DNA of 64,000 nucleotides from an uncultured Desulfobacter sp. (lineage in GTDB: Bacteria > Desulfobacterota > Desulfobacteria > Desulfobacterales > Desulfobacteraceae). Below, piece after piece: positions 28,501 to 37,900 of this stretch; positions within the stretch are counted from its first letter, which is position 1; each line of letters begins with the position of its first letter. Where the stretch lies: the NCBI RefSeq assembly GCF_963665355.1, contig NZ_OY762229.1, positions 3,844,001 through 3,908,000 of the forward strand, given 5' to 3'. The position numbers and the translations under genes were made by a program. The notes under the pieces were generated by a model, which ran no database searches, was not told the DNA's origin, and saw only the letters and a list, made by a program, of their open reading frames with translations.

Positions 28501-29168
28501 GTGATTCTTCCGGCATTGAGCCCGCTGTTGTCAGTAATCTTGAACGATTTGGATTTGTCATGCCAAAGGCTGTTGTGGGTATCTGCGATGCCGTCAAGGG
28601 TATTTTATCCGCCCCCCTTTATACAGATCAGGATACAGGGCAGGGGAGGTGTTTTTCCCTGGATCAGATTTCCTTAACCCAAAAACTGGTGGAGATGGAG
28701 TTCAATATTACCCTGGATCAGTTTGATCCGTCAGCCCTTGGCAGACTGTTTGACACGGCAGGAAAAAACGAAAAGACAGCCGGTTACGGATCCAGGATTT
28801 CATCCATGAAGGTATCTGGATTCAAAGGGTTTTTAAAAGGATTTATTGACCTTGTGGTCTGCCATGAAAACCAATGGTATATTCTTGACTACAAATCCAA
28901 TTATCTGGGCCCCTGCTTCAGTGATTATAGTCCGTCAGCCATCGGGGAGGCCATGGTCAGCCACGATTATATCCTGCAATACCATCTCTATCTTGTGGCC
29001 CTGGACAGGTATTTACAGTTGCGCCTGAAGGATTATAATTATGCAGACCATTTTGGCGGGGTCTTTTACCTGTTTATCCGGGGAATGGCCCGGAATACCA
29101 GGACCGGGATCTATTTTCACAGGCCCGGCAATGAATTTGTAAAACAGTTGAGAACACTTTTATCTTGA
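25545..29168 (+). CDS. recB: Exodeoxyribonuclease V subunit beta (RecB)
   Basis: About 1207 residues: a UvrD-family 3'-5' helicase plus C-terminal nuclease. Walker A is ASAGTGKT (residues 25-32). Motif II is LIDEFQDTDPGQY, followed by GDPKQAIYGFRGGD, and late helicase motifs VTIHKSKGLEYP and YVALTRAS. The nuclease catalytic motif DYKSN is at about residue 1115. ATG 25545 overlaps the recC stop by four bases, so the two are translationally coupled. Unusually, recD does not follow; a YccF-domain gene is next. Confidence 0.94.
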   Translation: MNRPALPVPLDPFALDLEKISLIEASAGTGKTYTITTLFVRLVAMGYRVESILVVTFTEAAAAELKLRIRKRLVHCLMVLSGQENDDCKADDLTCFLQSRGDTDTIRHRLRLAVTCFDQAAIMTIHSFCFSVLRENAFESNAHFDIELMADNRGFIDQVVRDFFSGRINHLDPLFLSFLDQSNITPDTFTKGLVQAVSRPEIRVVPERPQFQEIWDDYRQTVTSAGNILNQELEDIRNLIQNHPGIDKRSYSKKNLAGWLEVCQNKFEKSTGADLLFDMGEKGDALYKFTRTRLEEKTKPGHIPPTHGFFDLCEHLLDLSRSMAENLIALRYLFLDDYAGALTAMKQGQGACFFDDLINDLAACLDGPGRHALKTAVRKRFHACLIDEFQDTDPGQYKIFSILFTDPVTDSGTPFFMIGDPKQAIYGFRGGDIFTYMTASKACSQSFTLTKNYRSAPAMVRAVNTIFSLKANPFGFELIPFQPVGTPDAAVDRLVCNGAPVAPATFLVVETQGLPCNKNGVVNKSDAQAVIPDILARDMLSILKDSGVGLLDKDASGKAPVTPGDMAVLVRSNAQAEAVQQALVKRGIPCFLSKTGSVFDSIQARELYDILCAVARPGDMGLIKAALVSSVYQADEAFLRHMNTDDTLAGIWQDRFSGYKRIWEEKGFVSMVTALLYQEDATPCPCAHMDERGLTNLFHLKELLAQAAMNLAGETQSRIALLLEWFRKQLFAQSRQATADELRLESDSRAVAIVTIHKSKGLEYPLVFLPFLWHCGTTRNTNAPVLFHDPDDNNALVLDLGSEYKDRALMLNQREEAAEDMRLLYVALTRASAGVRIYWGGFAGIEESALGRLLPSGGQGDDQALFSDLEHLCEKSDQSIEVVMLNPDALAEGIFDSQTVQDTGFSPRTMTRRVTPAWRISSYSALAAGRNHDPVQDGQKERQEPNPDVFVKDAAPAMDIVPLSAFPKGPGAGDFFHKVFEEIDFCDSSGIEPAVVSNLERFGFVMPKAVVGICDAVKGILSAPLYTDQDTGQGRCFSLDQISLTQKLVEMEFNITLDQFDPSALGRLFDTAGKNEKTAGYGSRISSMKVSGFKGFLKGFIDLVVCHENQWYILDYKSNYLGPCFSDYSPSAIGEAMVSHDYILQYHLYLVALDRYLQLRLKDYNYADHFGGVFYLFIRGMARNTRTGIYFHRPGNEFVKQLRTLLS

Positions 29169-29184
29169 AATAGTGGGAGGAACA

Positions 29185-29571
29185 ATGACGTTTTTGCTGA
29201 ATCTGCTCTGGTTCGTACTGGGCGGGGGATGGGCTGCCGGCCTTTTATGGATTCTTACCGGCTGTATTCTGATGCTGACAATTGTGGGCATTCCCTTTGG
29301 CTGGGCTGCGTTCAGAATTGCAGGATTTGCCGCCTTTCCCTACGGAAAGACCCTTGTGGATGCCAGGGCCGTGGGGGAAGAGGTGATCACCGGTACCACA
29401 CTGGCAAATATCTTATGGATCATCTTTGCCGGCATATGGCTGGCCATGTCACATATCCTGGCCGGGATCAGCCTTTGCTTGACCATTATCGGCATCCCCT
29501 TCGGATTCGCCCATTTCCGGCTGGCCGCCGTGTGCTTTGCGCCGTTGGGGACACGCACGGTTTCCATCTGA
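29185..29571 (+). CDS. YccF domain-containing inner-membrane protein
   Basis: About 128 residues from ATG 29185, preceded by GGGAGG. It has two copies of the hydrophobic YccF-type unit: LLNLLWFVLGGGWAA, then TIVGIPFGWAAFRIA, and later LANILWIIFAGIW, then TIIGIPFGFAHFRLA. The repeated GIPFG turns are the family hallmark. The function is unknown. It is 16 bp after recB and likely read through from it, but nothing ties it to DNA repair. Confidence 0.85.
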   Translation: MTFLLNLLWFVLGGGWAAGLLWILTGCILMLTIVGIPFGWAAFRIAGFAAFPYGKTLVDARAVGEEVITGTTLANILWIIFAGIWLAMSHILAGISLCLTIIGIPFGFAHFRLAAVCFAPLGTRTVSI

Positions 29572-29585
29572 TATTGTTTAATCAG

Positions 29586-29620
29586 GGGACAGTATACCTG
29601 TCGTTTAGGTATACTGTCCC
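29586..29620. repeat. Perfect 14-bp inverted repeat after yccF
   Basis: GGGACAGTATACCT and AGGTATACTGTCCC form a perfect 14-bp stem with a 7-nt loop, 14 bp after the YccF stop. There is no T-run, so it may be a repeat remnant or 3' mRNA stabiliser and not a classical terminator. Confidence 0.5.
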
Positions 29621-29640
29621 TCAGTTTAAATTATGTTTTA

Positions 29641-29737
29641 TACGAAAGACTGGGTAAGTCACTCAGATCTTTTAATCTTTGTTGTGGGCTGGACCTGGCA
29701 GTTGATATGTCAGGTCAGCCCATGGCTGTTATATTAA
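29641..29737 (-). repeat. Dispersed repeat family 2, long copy at the elbB stop
   Basis: Read on the minus strand it runs ATAACAGCCATGGGCTGACC, then CATATCAACTGCCAGG, AGCCCACAACAAAG, AAAAGATCTGAGTGACTT and ACCCAGTCTTTCGTA. It aligns along nearly its whole length with the copies at 63006-63192. The elbB stop codon TAA is part of the opening ATATAACAG. Confidence 0.75.
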
Positions 29738-30385
29738 GGATAGAACTTCTTTTACTAACTTTTCAATTCCCTTGGCAACATCTTTGATTCCGGGTCCTAA
29801 CATATATGCCGGCGTTGTCACAATTTTTTTGCCCTTGTCAATGTGTGTCTGATCAACGGCGCATGCCACATGCTTGCCGCCTATTTTTTCGATGGCGTCG
29901 GCAGTTCCCTGGTCATTTCCAATGGTGACTTCTGGTTTTTTGTCTGCGATTGCTTTGGCCAATGTTGCCGGCGCAATACAAAGGGCACCAACTGGCTTTT
30001 GGCTGTTAACCATGTCAGTTATAATCCGCTGGACGTCAGGTTGAACCTGTGCCTCGGCCCCGTTGATTGCAAAATTACTTAAATTTTTGGCTGCACCAAA
30101 CCCGCCCGGTATGATAAGGGCATCCAGATCTTTTGCCTGAACATCTTTTAAATCTTTGATTTCTCCGCGTGCAATCCGTGCGGATTCCACCAGTACATTT
30201 CTTGTTTCGGAAGTTTCAGTCCCGGATAAGTGATCAATGACATGAAGTTGGTCCATGTTCGGCGCCATACAGATAATTTGGGCTCCCGCTTGATCCAGAT
30301 ACAGCAGTGTCAATACTGCTTCATGGATTTCAGAACCGTCGTATACGCCACACCCTGCCAATAATACGCCTACTTTTTTGCTCAC
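29729..30385 (-). CDS. elbB: ElbB-type glyoxalase / DJ-1-PfpI superfamily protein
   Basis: A 218-residue member of the DJ-1/PfpI superfamily, of the isoprenoid biosynthesis glyoxalase ElbB type. The N-terminus VGVLLAGCGVYDGSEIHEAV is diagnostic. The nucleophile region IPGGFGAAKNLSNFA and the PVGALCIAPATLAKA stretch with its cysteine are present. Length fits the family. E. coli ElbB has weak glyoxalase activity; the true role is uncertain. It is divergent from ugd, with a 275-bp intergenic region. Confidence 0.92.
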   Translation of the reverse strand: MSKKVGVLLAGCGVYDGSEIHEAVLTLLYLDQAGAQIICMAPNMDQLHVIDHLSGTETSETRNVLVESARIARGEIKDLKDVQAKDLDALIIPGGFGAAKNLSNFAINGAEAQVQPDVQRIITDMVNSQKPVGALCIAPATLAKAIADKKPEVTIGNDQGTADAIEKIGGKHVACAVDQTHIDKGKKIVTTPAYMLGPGIKDVAKGIEKLVKEVLSLI

Positions 30386-30509
30386 GACTTATCCTCCCAA
30401 TTAAGGTTGTAGTCTTTTCTTGATTAATTTTGCTACAGAACTTTCGATGTCACCCGAATGGCAAATGCAAACAAGCAATATTAGTTTTCCCTATCAGAAA
30501 GAAATAGAG

Positions 30510-30538
30510 TTGACAAGAAATTTATAAAATGGATTAAT
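30510..30538 (+). promoter_or_regulatory. Possible sigma-70 promoter upstream of ugd
   Basis: TTGACA at 30510-30515 is followed after 17 bp by ATTAAT (30533-30538), about 120 bp before ugd. The -35 is consensus, the -10 is weak. The rest of the 275-bp elbB-ugd gap shows no other clear signal. Confidence 0.3.
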
Positions 30539-30660
30539 TACCATTGCTGAAGCGTTAAGATGCAGTGTCTGACAATATTCAATTTATTCCATTAAGTTTG
30601 TCCAATACCGCAACCAAGCGGGTCGGGGATAACAACAACCACAAAGGCAGCACACAATAA

Positions 30661-31995
30661 ATGAAATTAACGATTATCGGAACCGGATATGTAGGACTTG
30701 TCACGGGCGCATGCTTTTCTGAGATGGGAAGCCATGTGACCTGCGTGGATATTGACAATGAAAAAATAGATAACTTGAAAAAAGGAATCCTTCCCATTTA
30801 TGAGCCTGGCCTTGAATCCATAGTCCTTAGTAATTATCAGGACGGAACCCTTGAATTTACCACCAATCTGGAGCAGGCTGCAAAGCAGTGTTCTGTTTTT
30901 TTCATTGCTGTGGGCACCCCGCCGGGGCAGGACGGCTCTGCCGATTTGAAGTATGTTCTGGAAGTGGCACGGCAGATCGGTTCAGTGATTAATGATTATG
31001 CCGTGATTGTGGATAAATCCACGGTGCCCGTGGGAACGGCAGACAAGGTCAGGGCCCAGGTCAGCAAAGAACTTGAGGCCCGGGGAAAGGCCATTGAATT
31101 TGACGTGGTATCAAATCCCGAGTTTCTTAAGGAAGGGGCTGCAGTTAATGATTTCCTTAAACCGGATCGGATTATTGTGGGCGCGGATTCCGAACGGGCT
31201 GAAAAATTGATGCGCAGACTGTATGCGCCGTTTTCAAGAAACCGGGACAAAATGCTGTTCATGAATGTGAAAGATGCTGAAATGACTAAATATGCCGCCA
31301 ACTCCATGCTGGCCACAAAGATTTCATTCATGAATGAGATATCCAACCTGTGCGAACGCTTGGGGGTGGATGTGGAAAACGTACGCAAGGGAATTGGTTC
31401 TGATTCCCGGATCGGATATTCATTTATCTATCCCGGCTGCGGATACGGGGGATCGTGTTTTCCCAAGGATGTCAAGGCCCTTGTGAAAACCAGCAGGGAT
31501 GTGGGGTTTAAGCCCAGTCTTCTGGAGGCTGTGGAAGAGCGGAACAATCTTCAAAAGCAGGTGCTTGGCCACAAGGTGATCAAAAGATTCGGACAGGATT
31601 TGACCGGGCGGACATTCGGCATCTGGGGGTTATCATTTAAACCCGGCACCGATGATATGCGCGAAGCCTCTTCCCGGGTATTGATTAAAACCCTTGTGGA
31701 TGCAGGGGCAAGGGTCAATGTCTATGACCCGGTGGCCATGAGCCAGGCAAAAAAGGAGATCCCGGTACAGGAACAGGAAAAGATCGGCTTTGCCCAGGAC
31801 CCGTATTCGGCCCTGGACAGTGCTGATGCCTGTATTCTGGTCACAGAGTGGAAAACCTTCAGGCAGCCGGATTTTAAAAAAATGGCGGATCTGATGAAAA
31901 GCAGGGTGATTTTTGACGGCAGGAATCAGTATGACCCTGAGGAAATCAAAGAAGCCGGATTTGAATATCACGGCATAGGCCGGGAGCTGCCATAG
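30661..31995 (+). CDS. ugd: UDP-glucose 6-dehydrogenase
   Basis: A 444-residue NAD-dependent enzyme that oxidises UDP-glucose to UDP-glucuronate for polysaccharide synthesis. Motifs: the N-terminal Rossmann GTGYVGLVTGACFSEMG, VDKSTVPVGT, NPEFLKEGAA, the lysine in KYAANSMLATKISFMNE, and the catalytic cysteine in GCGYGGSCFPKDV. The C-terminal half has FGIWGLSFKPGTDDMREA. It is followed by a hairpin terminator, so it is likely monocistronic. No glycan cluster surrounds it here. Confidence 0.95.
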   Translation: MKLTIIGTGYVGLVTGACFSEMGSHVTCVDIDNEKIDNLKKGILPIYEPGLESIVLSNYQDGTLEFTTNLEQAAKQCSVFFIAVGTPPGQDGSADLKYVLEVARQIGSVINDYAVIVDKSTVPVGTADKVRAQVSKELEARGKAIEFDVVSNPEFLKEGAAVNDFLKPDRIIVGADSERAEKLMRRLYAPFSRNRDKMLFMNVKDAEMTKYAANSMLATKISFMNEISNLCERLGVDVENVRKGIGSDSRIGYSFIYPGCGYGGSCFPKDVKALVKTSRDVGFKPSLLEAVEERNNLQKQVLGHKVIKRFGQDLTGRTFGIWGLSFKPGTDDMREASSRVLIKTLVDAGARVNVYDPVAMSQAKKEIPVQEQEKIGFAQDPYSALDSADACILVTEWKTFRQPDFKKMADLMKSRVIFDGRNQYDPEEIKEAGFEYHGIGRELP

Positions 31996-32025
31996 TTCCC
32001 ATCCATCAATTAAGACCTTCTTATG

Positions 32026-32066
32026 TGACCGGTTTTTTGATGACGTTCAAAGACCGGTCATTTTAT
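32026..32066 (+). terminator. Rho-independent terminator of ugd
   Basis: TGACCGG pairs with CCGGTCA across a 21-nt loop and is followed by TTTTAT, 31 bp after the ugd stop. Confidence 0.6.
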
Positions 32067-32199
32067 CAGCGTCAAACTTGGCGAATTATTTCGTCGAGAT
32101 ACCATTATGTCGCTAAAACCATTTGAGATTCCTGTGAGTTCTATGATAATGTTTCAAAATCATGATCTTATAAAATATTCGTAACAAAAGGAGATGTTC

Positions 32200-33117
32200 A
32201 TGCGACTGGTTACCCGCTCCGATTTTGATGGCCTTGGCTGTGCAGCCATTCTCAAAGAAAAAGGAATCATTGATGACATTATGTTTGTCCATCCCAAGGA
32301 TATCCAGGACGGTAAAATCCAAGTTACTTGCGACGACATTCTGGCAAACATTCCTTTTGTGTGCGGTTGCGGTATCTGGTTTGATCATCATTCCAGCGAG
32401 CAGGAACGTAGGGCATTCGGGTATTTTGACGGGGCCAGTGATCCTTCGGCCCCCAGTGCAGCCCGGGTTATTTACGAGTACTACGGCGGCCTTGCAAAAT
32501 TTAAAAATGATCACCTTGATGCCCTGATACATGCGGTGGACAAGGCAGATGCCGCCCGGTTCACAAAAGATGAGATTCTCAATCCCGAAGGCTGGGTCCT
32601 TTTGTCCTTTATCATGGATCCCCGTACGGGCCTGGGGCGCTACAAAGATTACCGCATCAGCAACTACGCTTTGATGATGAATATGATTGATTACTGCCGT
32701 CACAAAACGGACAGGGAAATACTTGAAATTCCGGATATCAAGGAGCGCACCGTGCGGTATTTTGAACAGGAAAAGCCGTTTCGCCGGATGATCCTTGACA
32801 ACGGCCGTATGGAAGGCAATATCGTGATTCTTGACCTAAGGGATCAGGAAGAGATCTATACCGGCAACCGGTTTCTATTATACAGCCTGTTTCCCGATGC
32901 CAATATCTCCATGCAGATCATGTGGGGCTTCCAGCGCAAAAATATCGTTATCACCTGCGGTTACAGTATTATCAACGACTCTGCCACAGCCGATGTGGGA
33001 TCTTTGATGCTTAAATATGGCGGCGGCGGCCACAGGCGTGTGGGAACCTGCCAGGTCCCCATTGACAAAGCAGACGATATTGTCAAGGAAATTTATTCAG
33101 AACTGAACAGGGGATAG
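32200..33117 (+). CDS. DHH family phosphoesterase
   Basis: About 305 residues from ATG 32200, with AAGGAG seven bases upstream. The N-terminal DHH-type metal motifs are VTRSDFDGLGCAAIL (residues 5-19) and FDHHSSEQE (near 65), with VDKADAARF further on. The C-terminal DHHA1-like motif is GGGGHRRVGTCQV. The family includes exopolyphosphatases, oligoribonucleases and c-di-NMP hydrolases; the exact substrate is not readable. It has its own strong terminator. Confidence 0.88.
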   Translation: MRLVTRSDFDGLGCAAILKEKGIIDDIMFVHPKDIQDGKIQVTCDDILANIPFVCGCGIWFDHHSSEQERRAFGYFDGASDPSAPSAARVIYEYYGGLAKFKNDHLDALIHAVDKADAARFTKDEILNPEGWVLLSFIMDPRTGLGRYKDYRISNYALMMNMIDYCRHKTDREILEIPDIKERTVRYFEQEKPFRRMILDNGRMEGNIVILDLRDQEEIYTGNRFLLYSLFPDANISMQIMWGFQRKNIVITCGYSIINDSATADVGSLMLKYGGGGHRRVGTCQVPIDKADDIVKEIYSELNRG

Positions 33118-33141
33118 CCGATCGTGTCCATAATACCACCA

Positions 33142-33183
33142 TTAAGGTCCGGTTCTCTTCAGACCGGACCTTAAATTTTTTTA
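33142..33183 (+). terminator. Rho-independent terminator after the DHH gene
   Basis: TTAAGGTCCGGT and ACCGGACCTTAA are a perfect 12-bp stem followed by ATTTTTTT, 24 bp after the stop codon. Confidence 0.85.
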
Positions 33184-33278
33184 AAGGCTTGATTCCACGT
33201 TGAAATGCTGTTAGATTTCCACCCTTAATTTTTAATATCAAAGCCTTTAGAATGGATCGGGCAGGTTAAAAGACACTA

Positions 33279-34907
33279 ATGACAAATCCCATAGATGATA
33301 ACATAGACAATAAATTAGACAAAACATTACTGCCGGAAATAAAGAAGCGCAGAACATTCGGAATTATCAGCCACCCGGATGCCGGCAAAACAACATTGAC
33401 TGAAAAGCTGCTGTTGTTCGGCGGCGCCATCCAGCAGGCCGGCGCCGTGAAATCCCGAAAAGCGGAAAGGGCGGCCACCTCGGATTTTTTATCCATTGAG
33501 CAGGAAAGAGGTATCTCGGTATCCTCTTCGGTGATGAAGTTCAATTATAAAGACTTTGAAATCAATCTGCTGGATACCCCGGGACATAGAGACTTCAGTG
33601 AGGATACCTACCGGGTACTCACGGCGGTGGACTGTGCCGTGATGATCATTGACTCTGCCAAGGGGGTGGAGCCCCAGACCCAGAAGCTGATGGAGGTGTG
33701 CCGGATGCGCAATACCCCGATCATCACCTTTATCAACAAGCTGGACCGGGAAGGGCTTGAGCCCCTTGATATTTTCCAGGACATTGAGGATAAACTGCAG
33801 ATCGAGTGCGTGCCTCTGACCTGGCCCATTGGTATGGGAAAACTGTTTAAAGGCGTGTATAATCTGGAAGAACGGCAGCTGGGCATTTTTACGCCGGGAT
33901 ACACCCCGAAAAATGACGACGGCGTATTGATCAGGGATCTTGATGATCCCATGCTGGATAAAATGATCGGTGACAGCCGCGCTCAACAGTTGCGCGAGGA
34001 TGTGGAGCTGATTTCCGTGGCTGCCGAGCCCTTTGATCTCAATCTATATCTCAACGGCACCCAGACCCCGGTGTTTTTTGGTTCTGCCATCAACAATTTT
34101 GGTGTCCGGGAGATGCTCGATGCATTTGTCCGGATTGCACCATGCCCCGGGATCAGGCCCACTGCAACCCGGGATGTGAACCCCTGTGAGGCGGCATTCT
34201 CCGGATTCACATTTAAAATCCAGGCCAACATGGACCCCGAGCACAGGGACAGAATCGCTTTTTTCAGGATCTGTTCGGGAAAATTCACCAAAGGCATGAA
34301 GGTGAGGCACCATCGCATTGGAAAAGATATCAAGATTGCCAATGCCACCATTTTCATGGCCCAGGAACGGTCCAATGTGGAAGAGGCGTATCCGGGGGAT
34401 ATCATCGGTATCCATAACCACGGTACCATCAAGATCGGGGATACCTTTACCTCAAAAGAACCCTTGAAGTTCCTGGGCATCCCCAATTTTGCCCCGGAGC
34501 ATTTCAGGCGGGTGCTGCTCAAGGATCCTTTAAAGGCCAAGGCTCTTACAAAGGGACTGACCCAGCTGGCGGAAGAGGGCACCATCCAGGTATTCCGTCC
34601 TTTGCACGGCAACATGCATATCATCGGTGCCGTGGGTGTGCTTCAGTTTGACGTCACCATGGCACGGCTCAAGGCCGAGTACAGTGTCAATGCCGGATAC
34701 GAGTCCATTGACCTGTCCGTGGCCCGGTGGGTGGAGTGCGAGAGCGAAGCACGGCTCAAGGAGTTTGTGCGCAAAAACGAATCCAGCCTGACCCGGGATG
34801 CTGAAGGCCGTTTGACCTATCTGACCACAAGTGAGTATCAGCTCGGGTTTATCAAAGAGGACTGGCCGGACATAGAGTTCCACAAGACAAGGGAACATAA
34901 CGAGTAA
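33279..34907 (+). CDS. prfC: Peptide chain release factor 3
   Basis: A 542-residue translational GTPase that recycles RF1/RF2 from the ribosome after peptide release. G motifs: G1 HPDAGKTT, the switch I region [13 protein letters not shown]3 [14 protein letters not shown], and G4 NKLDREG. The C-terminal RF3-specific part includes VGVLQFDV and [13 protein letters not shown]. Length matches the family. It is followed after 34 bp by the large oxidoreductase gene on the same strand. Confidence 0.95.
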   Translation: MTNPIDDNIDNKLDKTLLPEIKKRRTFGIISHPDAGKTTLTEKLLLFGGAIQQAGAVKSRKAERAATSDFLSIEQERGISVSSSVMKFNYKDFEINLLDTPGHRDFSEDTYRVLTAVDCAVMIIDSAKGVEPQTQKLMEVCRMRNTPIITFINKLDREGLEPLDIFQDIEDKLQIECVPLTWPIGMGKLFKGVYNLEERQLGIFTPGYTPKNDDGVLIRDLDDPMLDKMIGDSRAQQLREDVELISVAAEPFDLNLYLNGTQTPVFFGSAINNFGVREMLDAFVRIAPCPGIRPTATRDVNPCEAAFSGFTFKIQANMDPEHRDRIAFFRICSGKFTKGMKVRHHRIGKDIKIANATIFMAQERSNVEEAYPGDIIGIHNHGTIKIGDTFTSKEPLKFLGIPNFAPEHFRRVLLKDPLKAKALTKGLTQLAEEGTIQVFRPLHGNMHIIGAVGVLQFDVTMARLKAEYSVNAGYESIDLSVARWVECESEARLKEFVRKNESSLTRDAEGRLTYLTTSEYQLGFIKEDWPDIEFHKTREHNE

Positions 34908-34941
34908 GATTGACAGACACATACATGTTATTTGAAGTATA

Positions 34942-37900
34942 ATGCGAGACCCTTTTAGAAAAATACCGTTTAACTACACCTCGGCAGGGGATGACCAGAT
35001 CATTGCCCATTTGTTCGGCAATGAGATTCTTGGCACCATCCGTATTCTGGAGGCCCTTAAAGGTACGGGACGATCCTCCCGGATTCTGCACCGTTTCATG
35101 GGGGATATTTTTGTTATCCGCCGGAATGCTTTTCTGTTCCAGGAGCTGGTGGAACATCCCATGCTCAGGCGCCGGCTGTTTACAGAATTTGAAAAAGACC
35201 TTTTCAATATTGCCGGGCATGCCCAGCACGACGAAGTCCGCATCGTCCTTGACAGGTGCAGATCCTCTCTGCAGGAACTCAAAGCCCAGATCTCTGCCGT
35301 GGCAAAGGAACAGGCAAGGATTGCACGCCACCTTTCCCCTGTGGTGGGCAAGAACAACATCTGTTTTGACCCCTTTAATATTACATCCCATGCCACGGAC
35401 GCCACGGACTGGCGAAGATACATGCCCCTTTGCGTGCTTCTGCCGGACCGGGAAGACCAGGTTCCAGGCCTTGTAAAAAAATTAAAGAAGCTTGGGTTTC
35501 ACATCATCCCCCGGGGCGGGGGAACCGGACTGACCGGCGGGGCAACACCTCTGGCACCGGACTGCGTCATGATCAATACGGAGAAGCTGAACACCATTTT
35601 CCCCATTGAACACCGCAAAACCAAAGACGGCAGGAATTATGCCGTATTGCCCCTGGAAGCCGGCGTCATCACCCAGGATGCCAAGGATGCGGCGGCAGCT
35701 GAAGGCTATATTTTTGCCACAGATCCCACCTCTGCCTGGGCCTGCACCATTGGCGGCAATCTGGCGGAAAATGCGGGCGGTAAGACAGCCGTGCTCTACG
35801 GCACCGCCATTGACAATGTCCTTTCCTTCAGGATCACCATGCCCGACGGCCGTCTGCTTACAGTGCAACGCAAAGACCACCCGTTACGCAAAATCTGGTA
35901 TGAGGATACCCTTTGTTTTATTATCAGGGATGAAAAGGGGCAGGTCCTGGACACCATAGAGCTGACCGGGGCCGATGTCCGTAAAAAGGGGCTTGGCAAG
36001 GATGTTACCAATAAGGTGTTAGGCGGTGTTCCAGGGCTGCAAAAAGAGGGATGTGACGGCATCATCACCTGGGCCGAATTTATCCTCTACCCTGAATTTG
36101 CACACAAAGCCACCTGCTGCATTGAATTTTTCGGCAATGACATGACCGAGGCCGGCAAGGTGATTACCCAGGTCTGCACCCGGTTTGACAACAGCGATCC
36201 CGCGCTCATGGCTCTCGAGCATTTTGACGAGGAGTACATCAAGGCCATCAAATATAAGACCAAGCGCCCGGTGGCAGACCGGCTGAAAGCCGTATTGCTC
36301 ATTGATATGGTCTCCAATGATGCCGACTCCCTTAAGCAGGGGATGCTTGGTATAGAAACGATCCTGGAATCTTACGACAAGACGGGTCTTTCCATTGCAA
36401 AGGACCGGGCAGAGGCTGCGCGGTACTGGGAAGACCGCAAGCGGCTTGGCGCCATTGCCGCCCACACCAATGCCTTTAAACTCAACGAAGATATTGTTCT
36501 GCCCATTGACAGCCTGGCCGATTTTGTCAGATTTGTTGACCAGACTAACCTTGAAGAGAAAAAATACACCCAGGGCAGGATTATCCAAAACATCCTGGCC
36601 TATCTTGATACGGCCATTCCCCTTTCCGATCCCCAGTGGCTGGGCAAAAAGGTGGGCCGGATCAAGGACATGGCTTACGCCATCCGTCAAAAGCTCAGCA
36701 TTGCCTCCCGGGACGCCATTGAAGCCTTTATCCATACCAAAAATTTTCACAGTCAGATCCAGGAACATCTTCGGGGATACAGCCTGGTTCTTTCCAATGT
36801 TGACCGTATTTACAATGACACCCTAAGCCGCCTCATTGTCATTGCCACCCACATGCATGCCGGGGACGGTAATGTCCATGTCAATATCCCGGTGTTTTCC
36901 AATGACCGGCAGATGCTTGAACGGGCCCACATGACTGCAGACAAGGTTATGGCCAAGGCTGTGGCCCTTGACGGTGTGGTTTCCGGCGAACACGGCATAG
37001 GCGTCACCAAATTCAAATACCTGGATGAGGACCAGGTGACCCGGTTTAACGCGTATCGCAAACAGGTGGACCCGGACGGGCTGATGAATCCGGGCAAGCT
37101 GTCCGAGCCGGATATCCTGAACAAAGTATTCACACCGTCCTTTAATCTCCTGGAGCTTGAGGCCCAGATTCTCAAGCACGGCTCCCTGTCGGATCTTGCT
37201 GCAAACATTTCCCATTGTGTTCGCTGCGGCAAGTGCAAGCCCCAGTGTCCGGTGTTTTTTCCGGCAAGGAACATGTTTTTCCACCCCAGGAATAAAAACC
37301 TGGCCCTGGGCGCTTTGATCGAGGCGTTGCTTTACATTACCCAGCGCACCCAGTCCACAAAATTCAAGGTGCTCAAAAACCTTGGACAGATTGCCGATCA
37401 CTGCACCATATGCCACAAGTGCCTTGACAAGTGCCCGGTGAATATCGATTCCGGGGCTATTTCCATCAAGGAGCGTGAAATTCTGAAAAAAATGAGTTTC
37501 AAGCACACGCCTGTAGCCACAAAGCTGACCCTGGGGTATCTGGGAACCCGCCATCAGGTTCTGAACCCGATTATCCGTACAGGGCTTCTGACAGGCGGCA
37601 GTTCTGCCCAGCGTACAGCGGTGCAACTTGCAAAGCCGGCGGCTTTGGTGCCGGCGTTGAAGGAAACAAGACCGATGCAGTTGCTGCACGCGCCGGTGTC
37701 CCGGCCCGGACTGACCACCCTGCGGGCTCATCTGCCCCATGCGGACAGAAACCAGGCCATTTTATTGAATCCTGCGGGCGACATTGTGTCAACGGTGTTT
37801 TATTTCCCAGGGTGCGGCAGTGAACGCATGTTTTCAGACATCTCAAGGGCCACCATTTTTCTGCTGCTCTCCCGGGGCCACCAGGTGGTGCTGCCGCCGC

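Noticed and set aside
35606-35959. 117-aa plus-strand frame inside the large oxidoreductase
   Set aside because: Pro/Ser-rich shadow in another frame of a clearly coding gene.
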